Assembly (NCBI RefSeq): GCF_900169565.1
Contig: NZ_LT828648.1
Coordinates: 434,001 to 498,000 of the forward strand
Direction of reading: 5' to 3'
DNA: 64,000 nucleotides
Source: Nitrospira japonica
GTDB lineage: Bacteria; Nitrospirota; Nitrospiria; Nitrospirales; Nitrospiraceae
Below, piece after piece: positions 8,368 through 16,706 of the stretch (positions are counted from its first letter, which is position 1; each line of letters starts with the position of its first letter). The notes beneath the pieces were generated by a model. It was not told the origin of the DNA. It made no database searches and saw nothing but the letters and a program-made list of their open reading frames with translations. The position numbers and the translations under genes are program-made.

Positions 8368-9984
8368 TTATGCCTTCCTCCGGTTGATCCGCCGTTCGCC
8401 GACACCCAGATGCACGGCAGCGACGTCGAGTTCCTGTTCCAACTGGTGGAGCACGTCGTCGCTGATCGTCCCGTCGTTGCGCAAATCGATCAGGGCCATT
8501 CGCTCTGCCGTCAGGATTTCATGGTGGAGACGCTGAAAGGATTCGATCGCATCGCCCGCCCCCTCCACGCGTGACGCGCCGAACCGGGAAAATCCCTCCA
8601 ACCGCCGGCTGTACTGATGGCGCAACCGTTCAATTTGATCGTCCGGGATACCCTCCTGCCCGACCAGTTGGTCGAGCCTGGTCAATGCCGCGGTCGCCGC
8701 ATGCTCACGCGCCAGACTCTCTTCATGCTCCAAGCCGTGGTCGTCCTCGAGCTTCAGCAGGCGGATCAGCGGAGGCAGGGACAGGCCTTGGACTACCAGC
8801 GTGGCAAGAATCACCATGAAACTGATCAGGATGATCTCCGTTCGGAACGGAAACGGCGCCCCCGCGGCCGTCGTAACCGGCAACGCCAAGGCGGCGGCGA
8901 GCGTCACGATCCCTCGCATGCCTGTCCAGGAAATCAGAAAGATGCTCGACCGCGGAGGCATCGGATCCCTTGCCCGCAACGCGGGACTCAGCCATCGAGG
9001 AACAATCGCTCCCAAGGGGACCCACAAAATTCGTACCACGATCGCGGTGAGACCGATCACCGCCCCGGCGAGCACAATGGGTCCCAATCGCCCCTCTGGC
9101 AACGTGTCCCGCAGGGGCCCGAGCTCCAATCCGATGAGGATGAAGATAATCCCATTCAGAAGGAACACCAGCAGACTCCAGACGGCCTTTGCCTGAATCC
9201 GAGTCGACGGTGCGACGGCACTGCTGAACTGCTGCCGCATGTAGATGCCCCCCGCAACACAGGCCAGTACCGCCGAGGCATCGACCGATTCACCCAAGAC
9301 CCAGGCGATGTAGGGGGACAGCAACGTGATGGCGATGTGCGTAAAGGCATCTTCCGTGGCGCACAGCGACCAGCGTGCGAGCCAAGCGACGCCGATCCCA
9401 ATGGCGATGCCGGCTATCGCCGCGAAGCAAAATTCCAGGACGGCATGCCCCAGGAGAAACGACCCGCTGACCGCCGCGCCGACGGCGGCCCGATACAACA
9501 CCAGGGCCGTGGCGTCATTCACGAGACTTTCCCCCTCCAGAATGGTGACGACTCGTCGGGGGATTCGCAACCTTCTGCTGATGGCGGTGGCGGATACCGC
9601 GTCCGGCGGAGACACGATGGCGCCCAATGCGATCGCTTCGGCCCATCCGATGCCGGGCAGCAACGCGCGGGCCACCGCCGCGATGGATGCGGTCGTCAGC
9701 AACACCAACACGACGGCTAACAATAAGATCGGACGCAAGTTGAAACGAAAATCCCTCAGCGACGTAAAGTAGGCGGCGGCCCACAGGATCGGGGGTAGGA
9801 ACACGAGGAAGACGAGATCGGGATTGAGCGACACCGTCGGCAGGCCGGGAATGACACCTAGCACAAGACCGCCGATCACGAGCAGGATCGGATAGGGAAC
9901 CAGGATCTTTTCGGCGATCGTCGTCAACGCGAGAACCGCGGCGAGTAGCAAGATGATGACTTCGAGTTGATGAAGACCCTGCAT
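8368..9984 (-). CDS. CPA1-family Na+/H+ antiporter
   Basis: A 538-residue inner-membrane monovalent cation/proton antiporter of the NhaP/CPA1 type, exchanging Na+ (or K+) for H+ and helping pH and salt homeostasis. About 12 membrane helices cover residues 5-410; the ion-site motif GESLVNDATALVLY is near 155 with its key Asp. Residues 420-538 form a cytoplasmic, charged helical tail (EHAATAALTRLDQLVGQEG) of the size found in the bacterial Na+/H+ antiporter group TIGR00831. It stands alone between the Tat protein and the ferritin-like gene. Confidence 0.9.
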   Translation of the reverse strand: MQGLHQLEVIILLLAAVLALTTIAEKILVPYPILLVIGGLVLGVIPGLPTVSLNPDLVFLVFLPPILWAAAYFTSLRDFRFNLRPILLLAVVLVLLTTASIAAVARALLPGIGWAEAIALGAIVSPPDAVSATAISRRLRIPRRVVTILEGESLVNDATALVLYRAAVGAAVSGSFLLGHAVLEFCFAAIAGIAIGIGVAWLARWSLCATEDAFTHIAITLLSPYIAWVLGESVDASAVLACVAGGIYMRQQFSSAVAPSTRIQAKAVWSLLVFLLNGIIFILIGLELGPLRDTLPEGRLGPIVLAGAVIGLTAIVVRILWVPLGAIVPRWLSPALRARDPMPPRSSIFLISWTGMRGIVTLAAALALPVTTAAGAPFPFRTEIILISFMVILATLVVQGLSLPPLIRLLKLEDDHGLEHEESLAREHAATAALTRLDQLVGQEGIPDDQIERLRHQYSRRLEGFSRFGASRVEGAGDAIESFQRLHHEILTAERMALIDLRNDGTISDDVLHQLEQELDVAAVHLGVGERRINRRKA

Positions 9985-10181
9985 CAGAACCCCACACGCA
10001 CGTCCAAACCGGCCTGCGCCGCCCTTCCGGCACGGCCGTGATTAATAAGTCGAAGGAAAGATCTGGACTGGTCGCTGGGCTGCTATAGCAAGGAGGAGGG
10101 AAGGAAGCAAGTTCTCGAGAAAACCGGCGGCAACATCGACGGCACGGGTGCGAACCCAGCCGGCGCTCACCGCCGGCGCAC

Positions 10182-10733
10182 TCAACGTTCGTCGCTGGTT
10201 CGCTTGAGGAAATCCGCCAACTCGCTGGCGTGCGTTTCCGTCTCGGCGAGGATGCCCAACAGCGTTTCGCGAGTCACGAGGTCCTTGTCCCCGATCTCAC
10301 GGATCAAGGCGGTGTACGCTTCGACCTGACGTCGTTCCAGCAAGAGATTCTCGATGACCATTTCCGTCAGGGTGGCGCCCTGTTCCGGATGAATTCCGAT
10401 CGCGGCCGCCTTTCCCGCCAGCTCCTGCAAGTCGAAAATCGGAACACCGCCGAGTTGTTGAATTCTCATGGCCAACTTATCGGCATGAGCCAATTCCTGT
10501 TGGGCGTGAGCTTCGAATTCGCCTTTCAAGCCAGGCGACAGCAGCGACACGGCCATATACCCATGCTGTTTGTACTGCAGATAGCTCGTGATCTCCGTTG
10601 ATCGAAGACGATTGAGCGAACTCACCACGTTCTGGGGATCGGCGAAGTATTGCTTCGTGACCGCCCCCTGGTCCACAGCGTCTTGGATTTCCTGATCAGT
10701 CAAACCACTTTGGCTTGCCAGCGGTCGCTTCAT
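10182..10733 (-). CDS. Ferritin-like di-iron protein (bacterioferritin/Dps-like)
   Basis: A 183-residue four-helix protein with repeated Glu/His metal ligands: STEITSYLQYKQHGYM (first Glu), EFEAHAQQELAHADKLAMRI (Glu and ExxH), ENLLLERRQVEAYTALI and ETETHASELADFL (second ExxH). That layout fits a ferroxidase centre, so iron oxidation/storage or protection from peroxide is likely. No haem-binding Met typical of classical bacterioferritin is obvious. Cytoplasmic. The ATG is preceded by AGAGAGGAATTTTT. Confidence 0.85.
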   Translation of the reverse strand: MKRPLASQSGLTDQEIQDAVDQGAVTKQYFADPQNVVSSLNRLRSTEITSYLQYKQHGYMAVSLLSPGLKGEFEAHAQQELAHADKLAMRIQQLGGVPIFDLQELAGKAAAIGIHPEQGATLTEMVIENLLLERRQVEAYTALIREIGDKDLVTRETLLGILAETETHASELADFLKRTSDER

Positions 10734-10898
10734 AAAAATTCCTCTCTTTGGATTTGTAAATGGGGACGATTGTCCAATTATCCCAGGACTTCCGCGAGCG
10801 CTGAACTAGTGATATCTCGGGGCAGGAATGTCCTCGTTGAGAAACTAGGGTCTGCCCGAGCGGCTTCGAGTGAGCCGCACTGCTACGCTTGATTCATC

Positions 10899-11090
10899 AT
10901 GATGGGCCAATGGCTATTCGATCACTTGCACAGACTGAATCCAGCTCCGGATCCCGGACCGGTTCCGCCGGATCCCGATCCATTTCCGCCTCCACAGCCG
11001 CCTCTGCCTGATCCGCAGCCGACGCCTGCGCCTCCTCCCATACGGCCACCCATCCCGCAACTTGCCAGTTGGGCGGAGATTTGTGTGTAA
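10899..11090 (+). CDS. Possible small proline-rich protein (63 aa)
   Basis: After a short N terminus (MMGQWLFDHLHRLNP) comes a 40-residue run of Pro-Asp/Pro-Pro units (PDPGPVPPDPDPFPPP) ending in WAEICV. Pro-rich linkers often sit in cell-envelope proteins, but there is no signal peptide and no ribosome binding site, so it may not be translated. It lies in the gap before the hairpin repeat. Confidence 0.35.
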   Translation: MMGQWLFDHLHRLNPAPDPGPVPPDPDPFPPPQPPLPDPQPTPAPPPIRPPIPQLASWAEICV

Positions 11091-11193
11091 CCCGGCCTAG
11101 CGGCCCGCTCCCGACTGGCAGGCGTTGAAAAACTTTTCTGGAGCCCGGAAATGCGGAACCGGGTCTGATCGCTGATTGAATCGGAAGAGCTCA

Positions 11194-11360
11194 CAGGATG
11201 GTCAAAAAGGCCGTTTTCTCATCCGCCCACCCCGGCGCGCCAAGACGCGCCGCTCCGCGGGCAAGGCCGCAGCGAGCGAAGAGGCGAATCGTACTCTCTG
11301 CCGTACGCTGAGCCTCTGAGCGATGCGAGAACGCAGCTGGAGGACTTTTTCAACATCCTG
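11194..11360. repeat. 167-bp intergenic element with terminal inverted repeats
   Basis: The ends CAGGATGGTCAAAAAGGCC (11194) and, read from the other strand at 11360, CAGGATGTTGAAAAAGTCC match at 16 of 19 bases. Inside is a nested hairpin: AGAGGC (11280) with GCCTCT (11312) and CGTAC (11290) with GTACG (11303). It abuts the gluconokinase stop codon and has no coding potential. This is the structure of a non-autonomous miniature element or a REP/BIME-like repeat; I see no second full copy in the window. Confidence 0.7.
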
Positions 11361-11864
11361 CTAGAGATGAAGTGCAGTGCGGATATGACCAATCAGCTGC
11401 TCCGGCGTGTCTGCTGCATCGAGAAGAAGGGCATCCTCCGGCTCTTCGAGGGTCTCAAGCTGGCTTTCGAGTAGCGGGGCCTTCATGAAATGGCCGGCGC
11501 GGTGAAGCAGACGCTCGTGCAGCAGCAGTGGGGAAGCTTTCAGATACACCAACTGCACCAGCTGCCGGCGACCATCCAGCACAAAATCCCGATAGGCGGC
11601 TTTCAGCAAGGAACAGGCGAGAACGACCCGTTTCCCCTCGACCCTCCAACCGTCGATAGCGGCCCGTATCCGATCGAGCCAAGGAAACCGGTCGGCATCG
11701 GTCAACGGTTGCCCGATTGCCATCTTCTCGATGCTGGAGCGGGAATGAAAAGAATCGCCGTCGATAAAGGTCCAATTGAGTTCCCGCGCAAGCTTGAGCC
11801 CGACGGTGGTCTTACCCGCTCCGGCGACACCCATCACGATAATGACGCGGCACTCAGTCGGCAT
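11361..11864 (-). CDS. gntK: Gluconokinase
   Basis: Phosphorylates D-gluconate to 6-phosphogluconate with ATP, feeding the pentose phosphate pathway. The 167-residue protein has the usual size and a P-loop GVAGAGKTTVG at residues 12-22, then GDSFHSRSSIEKMAIGQPL and the conserved PLTDADRFPWLDRI, a GntK signature, and VYLKASPLLLHERLLHRAGHF in the lid region. Shikimate kinase is a related fold but lacks these. No gluconate transporter is adjacent; the hairpin repeat begins right after its stop. Confidence 0.92.
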   Translation of the reverse strand: MPTECRVIIVMGVAGAGKTTVGLKLARELNWTFIDGDSFHSRSSIEKMAIGQPLTDADRFPWLDRIRAAIDGWRVEGKRVVLACSLLKAAYRDFVLDGRRQLVQLVYLKASPLLLHERLLHRAGHFMKAPLLESQLETLEEPEDALLLDAADTPEQLIGHIRTALHL

Positions 11865-11894
11865 TGTTCGATGATGCGTTGGTTATCCGGTCAT

Positions 11895-12536
11895 TCATCC
11901 GTTTGCGATGGTTCGACGACCGGCCCGTCGAGCCTCTGGCCCACTCGACCGGGTCGCGACGGCGACGATCAGCATGGTGGCAACCGCCCCGACCAAGGCG
12001 GCCGCCATGTCCTTTTGCGCATCCCACGGATCGCCCTGCATGCCCAAGTACGCGGCCCCAAGATCAGGGCTGACGATCTCCGCGACGATGGCCTCCACGA
12101 CCTCGAAAAACCCGCTTTGCGCCAGCATGCCGCTGACGGGAAGATAGTAAGACCAGACACCGGCGACGCCAGCGAGACGGACGAGCACCTCGCGCAAGGG
12201 GAAGACCAACAAAAGCCCATACGAAAAATGGACGAGCCGATCATAGGGATTGCGGGAAAGACCGAAGACCTGCTGCAGCCAGAATCCGAACGGCACTTCA
12301 GCGTAGGTATAATGCGCGCCAACGGCATGGAGACTGAGGAACGTCGTGATCAGCACATAAGAAAGGGAGGAGAATTGAAATCGCCGATACGTGACGATCA
12401 GCATCGTCACGGCCGTCAGCGCGAGCAGGTTTTCCAGCAGCCAGTCCTGACGGTCGTATGGCGAAACCGCCAGGCCGGTCCACAGGAGGCCGTACCAGAC
12501 AGACAACCATAGGATCACCCTAGGTCTCTTGCCCAC
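11895..12536 (-). CDS. DUF2238 membrane protein, copy 2
   Basis: A 213-residue polytopic membrane protein of the DUF2238 (YjdF-like) family, with about six hydrophobic segments. Family features visible: SYVLITTFLSLHAVGAHYTY, RNPYDRLVHFSYGLLLVFP and the late GDPWDAQKDMAAALVGA. The conserved His and Asp in membrane-edge positions suggest a catalytic or ion-handling role, but none is established. It is a tandem paralogue, same length, of the gene at 12561, 24 bases downstream of it. Confidence 0.85.
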   Translation of the reverse strand: MGKRPRVILWLSVWYGLLWTGLAVSPYDRQDWLLENLLALTAVTMLIVTYRRFQFSSLSYVLITTFLSLHAVGAHYTYAEVPFGFWLQQVFGLSRNPYDRLVHFSYGLLLVFPLREVLVRLAGVAGVWSYYLPVSGMLAQSGFFEVVEAIVAEIVSPDLGAAYLGMQGDPWDAQKDMAAALVGAVATMLIVAVATRSSGPEARRAGRRTIANG

Positions 12537-12560
12537 GATCGCGTCCGATTACGGTCACGG

Positions 12561-13202
12561 TCAGGAGTCGACAAGTGTCTGGCCGTGAGAGAATAACCGT
12601 CCATGTCGATACCAGCGTACCAACATCAGGACCGCCGTGCAGAGGAGCCCCCCATACAGGGCGGCCGCCATGTCCTTCTGCGCGTCCCAGATATCCCCTT
12701 GTGACCCCAGGTAGGATATGCCGAGTTCCGGATGAACTGCTCGGGCCACCCATGACTCGATGATTTCCCAGAGACCGCTAAGACCAAGGATCGTCATGAC
12801 GGGCAAATAGTAGGTCATCCACCCCCTGACCGACGCAGTGAGGCGAAAGAGTTCCTCGATCGGATAGACCAACAAAAATCCGAAACAGAAATGGACAAGT
12901 CGATCATAGTGATTGCGTCCCGTATCGACCGTTACTTCCATCCAGCTTCCAAGTGGAACCTGGGCGTATGTGTAATGAACACCGACGGTGTGAAGACTCA
13001 GAAAGACGGTGATCAGCACATATGACGCGACGGACAGGGGAAGATAGCGGTGCGTGCCGGCCAGCAGGAAGACGAGGAAACCGGGCAGGATGCTGGCTAG
13101 CAGCCAGAATTGCCGATCGACGGGCGCATAGGCGGTCCAGGCGGAAAGGAGCACGTACCAGACGAGCAAGCCGAACAGGATTCTCTTGTTCGTTCGCACC
13201 AC
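12561..13202 (-). CDS. DUF2238 membrane protein, copy 1
   Basis: Paralogue of the next gene: SYVLITVFLSLHTVGVHYTY, RNHYDRLVHFCFGFLLVYP and GDIWDAQKDMAAALYGG align position by position. About six membrane segments. The frame is open to a GTG at 13253, but the GTG at 13202 is preceded by GGAGGCTATAC and gives 213 residues, exactly the length of the paralogue, so it is chosen. Function unknown. The pair probably arose by tandem duplication and has since diverged widely outside the motifs. Confidence 0.85.
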   Translation of the reverse strand: MVRTNKRILFGLLVWYVLLSAWTAYAPVDRQFWLLASILPGFLVFLLAGTHRYLPLSVASYVLITVFLSLHTVGVHYTYAQVPLGSWMEVTVDTGRNHYDRLVHFCFGFLLVYPIEELFRLTASVRGWMTYYLPVMTILGLSGLWEIIESWVARAVHPELGISYLGSQGDIWDAQKDMAAALYGGLLCTAVLMLVRWYRHGRLFSHGQTLVDS

Positions 13203-13317
13203 GTATAGCCTCCGGCGCTCTTTCGCACGACAGTCCCTTGCATCCACCGACACCGTTTACTGTACAGGCCGATCGGCGGCGATGCAACGGCCGGCCTCCT
13301 TCGTCGACCGCGGTCCG

Positions 13318-13899
13318 TCAGCAGCTATGCGTATGGGCTCGCGGTGACAGAAAGCACGGCGCCGCGTGGTCGTTGACCATACCGATCGCCTGCATATATG
13401 CGTAGATGATGGTGCTGCCCACAAAGCGGAACCCCCGGCGCTTCAGATCCTTGGACAAGGCATCGCTTTCCGCCGTGGACGTCGGAATCTTGCGGGGGGA
13501 AGCTCTTCGGTCTTGTTTGGGAGCGCCTCCGACGAAGCGCCAGACGTAGGCGTCGAACGAGCCGAACTCCTTTTGGACCGCCAGAAATGCCCGGGCGTTC
13601 GTGACCGCTGAGTCGATTTTCAGACGGTTGCGGATGATGCGCGGATCTTTGAGAAGCACCGCACGCTTTCGAGCATCGAAGCGCGCCACCCTCGCGGGGT
13701 TGAACCGAGCAAACGCCCGCCGATAGCCCTCACGGCGGAGCAGAATGGTTTCCCAGGACAGGCCGGCTTGCGCCCCCTCCAATTGCAGCATCTCGAAATG
13801 GGTGCGATCATCGTGAACCGGCCTGCCCCACTCTTCGTCATGATAGCGGATCAGATGCGGCTTCTCGCCAACCCATTCGCACCGAACCGGCGCGGCCAT
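13318..13899 (-). CDS. tag: DNA-3-methyladenine glycosylase I
   Basis: Base-excision repair enzyme that removes 3-methyladenine from alkylated DNA. The N terminus RCEWVGEKPHLIRYHDEEWG is the family signature (Cys and His of the zinc site), followed by LEGAQAGLSWETILLRREGY; at the C terminus VNDHAAPCF supplies the second His/Cys zinc pair. The 193-residue size is normal. The ATG at 13899 lacks a good ribosome binding site and lies 7 bases after the stop of the upstream gene, so coupling is likely; a TTG at 13923 is an alternative. Confidence 0.93.
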   Translation of the reverse strand: MAAPVRCEWVGEKPHLIRYHDEEWGRPVHDDRTHFEMLQLEGAQAGLSWETILLRREGYRRAFARFNPARVARFDARKRAVLLKDPRIIRNRLKIDSAVTNARAFLAVQKEFGSFDAYVWRFVGGAPKQDRRASPRKIPTSTAESDALSKDLKRRGFRFVGSTIIYAYMQAIGMVNDHAAPCFLSPRAHTHSC

Positions 13900-13906
13900 C
13901 GGGGGT

Positions 13907-14365
13907 CTAGTCGACGATCTCAACCTTCTTCCCCATCGACTTGGCGCGTCCGAGACAGTCCGTATCCGTCACTGAGCAGCGGAGCGTATCCAGTTCCGCT
14001 TCGTCCACGATTTCAACCTTCTTGCCCTGCGCCTTGGCCTGCTTCAGGCAGCTGGTATCAGTCGCCACGCACTTGACTGAGTCAGCGGGAGGAGTCGCGA
14101 CCACATTGACTTGCTTTCCCTGCTCCTTGGCCCGCTTCAGGCATTCCTGATCCGTCGCCACACATTGAGCGGTCTCCTCCGTCTTGTTGAGCCCCTTATC
14201 GATCGTTTGGTCGATACGCTGATTGACGCGATCCCGTGTCTTGCGTTCTGCGCTGCTTTTGGCTTTGTCGAAGAGTCCCTCAATGATGCCCTCAGCCTGC
14301 GCGGCAGACACCCCACACAACAGGCACAACAACACGAACAATCCCAGTCGACGGCGTGCCATCAT
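13907..14365 (-). CDS. Exported protein with three 31-residue Cys repeats
   Basis: A 152-residue protein: signal peptide ending in AQA (about residue 24), a charged helical stretch, then three tandem repeats beginning at Cys68, Cys99 and Cys130, an exact period of 31. Each has CVATDxxCLKxAKxQGKxVxxV, with two Cys six residues apart (68/75, 99/106, 130/137). The third copy is cut short by the stop. Periplasmic or secreted; the Cys pairs could form disulfides or bind metal. No known family recognised. The ATG at 14365 follows AGAGGAGGGAAC; a second Met follows it. Confidence 0.8.
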   Translation of the reverse strand: MMARRRLGLFVLLCLLCGVSAAQAEGIIEGLFDKAKSSAERKTRDRVNQRIDQTIDKGLNKTEETAQCVATDQECLKRAKEQGKQVNVVATPPADSVKCVATDTSCLKQAKAQGKKVEIVDEAELDTLRCSVTDTDCLGRAKSMGKKVEIVD

Positions 14366-14558
14366 GTTCCCTCCTCTGGCTCCCCGCATACGTGGAGGAA
14401 TCTATCCCGAAAGCGCCACTCTACCATACTCGTTTTAGGCGAGAAACAGGCCGTGGAATAGATCCCGAGGCTATTGAAGTACGGGAATTCTACGGGAGGG
14501 TCGGCGATGGAATGAAGGGACGGTCGGCAGCGTCGAACCCATCGACCCGGAGAGTCGA

Positions 14559-14993
14559 TTAGAACTGAACGTAATGATAGGGACCGAAGGTGCGTCGGCA
14601 ACCCACCAGAAAATACTCGCCGACCGACGGGACTTGAACGGGTTTGACCCAACGCACGTCAAAGACCAGGAGCGTCTTCCGCCCCAGTCCTTGGGACGTA
14701 TGCACTTCCAGCATTTTGGTGGGTATCGGCGCACGGTCCATGAGGAGGAGAATTCCCTCCTGACTGTGATCGAGCGCAACGGTTTCTCCGACTTGAGTGG
14801 TCGACGAAAATTCTCCCGGTGATTCGCTGGCCTCGTACGAACAGGGCTGCCACTGCTCCACGCGAGGCTCCCGGCGACGCTCTCCTTCATCCTTCGGGGC
14901 CGCACTCACGCGCACCGAGCTGTGCCTCAATCCGGGCTGACGAATCGCCTGCTCGATACGTACCCGATGCTGCTCAAAAAAATCGGTGACCAT
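14559..14993 (-). CDS. Conserved hypothetical, possibly PilZ-like
   Basis: A 144-residue cytoplasmic protein. The segment ERRREPRVEQWQPCSYEA resembles the RxxxR start of PilZ domains, and SQEGILLLMDRAPIPTKMLE and VFDVRWVKPV suit the following beta-barrel (the D/NxSxxG motif appears as DHSQEG). If PilZ, it would bind cyclic di-GMP. The match is by eye and the spacing is long, so this is tentative. The ATG at 14993 is chosen over a start at 15032. Confidence 0.5.
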   Translation of the reverse strand: MVTDFFEQHRVRIEQAIRQPGLRHSSVRVSAAPKDEGERRREPRVEQWQPCSYEASESPGEFSSTTQVGETVALDHSQEGILLLMDRAPIPTKMLEVHTSQGLGRKTLLVFDVRWVKPVQVPSVGEYFLVGCRRTFGPYHYVQF

Positions 14994-15346
14994 AGGCGTG
15001 GTACTATCCTTAAGTCGGGCATTATGCCGCATTCATATCTGCCAAGCAACCCTCGCAAACGCGGGGATCATCCAACAAACTCCGCCCGACTATTGGTGCT
15101 ATTGGTACCGAACTATGTCCGACCTTGCCGCCAAATACTCCGTACAAAGGGGGATCATCGCATCGTCTCGACCAATGGACTCGCAGGGAGACATCATTTG
15201 TGGTAGCGTGCCTGCAAGTCTGTACGCTGTGATGCAAGGACAACGGTCATCGATTGTCGCCTCGCCATAAACCTGATATCAAGGAAGACAGTCCATCCTC
15301 GATTCCGCGCCGGTTGCGTAACGCAAATCAAGATTCACGTTGAAAG
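14994..15346. other. 353-base intergenic region
   Basis: Divergent promoters for the genes on either side are expected here. It is less GC-rich than its surroundings. The inverted repeat TTGCGTAACGCAA (15314-15326) lies 20 bases before the next start codon and may be an operator. The sequence GGGGATCATC occurs twice, near 15062 and 15151. A 94-codon plus-strand frame (14986-15270) looks random in composition. Confidence 0.4.
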
Positions 15347-15859
15347 ATGATATCTTCCAAGGTGTACCGGAAGGTTCCCTGGTTGGCCGGCGGGGCGGTC
15401 TCATGGACCCTGTGCCTGCTTGTCGTTATGGCGTGGGCGGCCAACGATCCGGCTCCTTCGGTACTCTGGCGGGAGGTCTCAGATCAGGCATCACCGGGGC
15501 GGCCCTTTCCGCCCAAGAAGCCCTGGGTCATCCGGGAACGGGAGATCGTCTTCGATCCTGAACTCCTGACGCTCCTGAAAAATGCCGCCGCGAGACCCCT
15601 CCCTCCCATCGCAATCGCCCTATTTCATGGCCCTTCCTATGAACTGGATGTCAGTTCGAGTTTGGCGCGTCTCTCGGACGTTTCGACGGTCCGCGGCTCG
15701 CTCAAACATGCACCAAAATCCAGCTGGTCGTTGATCATCAGCGGAAACGTGGTCAACGGCACGGTGCAGGTTGGGGATCGCCTCTACAAGATCGAACATG
15801 TGTTCAACGGACGACATCGGCTGCTGGAGATTGATCCGGCCAAGATGCCCTCTGATTAG
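15347..15859 (+). CDS. Exported protein resembling a metalloprotease propeptide
   Basis: A 170-residue protein with an N-terminal export signal or anchor (WLAGGAVSWTLCLLVVMAWAAND). The mature half has beta-rich segments RPLPPIAIALFHGPSYELDV, SSWSLIISGNVVNGTVQVGD and LYKIEHVFNGRHRLLEID. That order resembles the propeptide region of reprolysin-like (M12B) zinc proteases, but there is no HExxH catalytic domain here or downstream. So it is either an orphan pro-domain or an unrelated beta protein; function unknown. Confidence 0.6.
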   Translation: MISSKVYRKVPWLAGGAVSWTLCLLVVMAWAANDPAPSVLWREVSDQASPGRPFPPKKPWVIREREIVFDPELLTLLKNAAARPLPPIAIALFHGPSYELDVSSSLARLSDVSTVRGSLKHAPKSSWSLIISGNVVNGTVQVGDRLYKIEHVFNGRHRLLEIDPAKMPSD

Positions 15860-15904
15860 GCCAAGACACTCTCCGCCTCCATTCGGCTTGGAGAAGCCTG
15901 TACC

Positions 15905-16461
15905 ATGCCGATACATCCCGTGCTGTGGACGATCGGCCACTCCACCAGACCGAGCGAAACATTCATTGCATCCCTCCACGTTTGGGGGATCGAGCAGCTC
16001 GCCGACGTACGTACAATTCCACGCTCGCGACACAATCCGCAGTTCAACGCGGAGGCCTTGGCCGTCGAGACGACGAGGGCCGGCATGACCTATATCGGAA
16101 TGCCCGGGCTCGGCGGCTTGCGGAAACCGCGGAAAGATTCCCCCAATAAAGGCTGGAGGAATGCAAGCTTTCGTGGGTATGCCGACTACAGCAGACCAGT
16201 CAATTCGCGGCGGCCTTGGAGACGCTCATGAGGGAGGCCGCTCGACGGCGCACGGCCATTATGTGTGCTGAAGCGGTGCCGTGGCGTTGTCATCGTCTCT
16301 TGATCGCCGATGTCCTGCTATCGCTAGGCTGGTCGGTACGCCACATTTTTTCGGACATCGATCTACAGCCGCACAAGCTCACGTCTTTTGCGAGACTTGA
16401 AGCCGGAAGAGTGACCTACCCGGCTCCATCAGATTCCACCGAGACTCCAAATCTTTTCTAG
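15905..16461 (+). pseudogene. DUF488 family protein, broken by a 1-base deletion
   Basis: The first part (MPIHPVLWTIGHSTRPSETF ... GYADY) has the DUF488 signature TIGHST and LADVRTIPRS. At 16190/16191 the expected ATG (GYADY-M-Q) reads AG, so a base is missing; the remainder continues in another frame as QTSQFAAALETLMREAARRR, AVPWRCHRLLIADVLLSLGW and a stop at 16461. Restored, it would be about 185 residues, the family's normal size. Function of DUF488 proteins is poorly known. Because the rest is so well kept, the deletion is very recent or an assembly error. Confidence 0.85.
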
Positions 16462-16706
16462 AGCTTTTTACACCCAACCGGCAAGTGCACTGCCTCGACT
16501 CCGCTCGACCTCGATGCAAGGACAAACGATGAGCGCGAAGTCCGTTGAATGCCTCGCTATCCTTGTTAGGGAGGAACCGAAATCTTCCTGCAGCGGAGGC
16601 CCGGCCCGAACCGTCACTCGATGTATTCTCGTGGCTTGCCCGGACGGCGGCAGGTCTGCTAAGGTGGCGCGCGACGTTAACTTGTGAAAACCTGCTGATA
16701 CCCTGC

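Noticed and set aside
8617-9720. 367-codon plus-strand frame
   Set aside because: Opposite to the Na+/H+ antiporter gene; Arg/Gln/Asp-rich composition with no fold, a shadow.
13907-14365. Cys-repeat protein as substrate of the DUF692 enzyme
   Set aside because: Attractive by composition, but the genes are 43 kb apart and nothing links them; kept out of the findings.
14986-15270. 94-codon plus-strand frame
   Set aside because: No ribosome binding site, no fold, overlaps the start region of the minus-strand gene at 14993.
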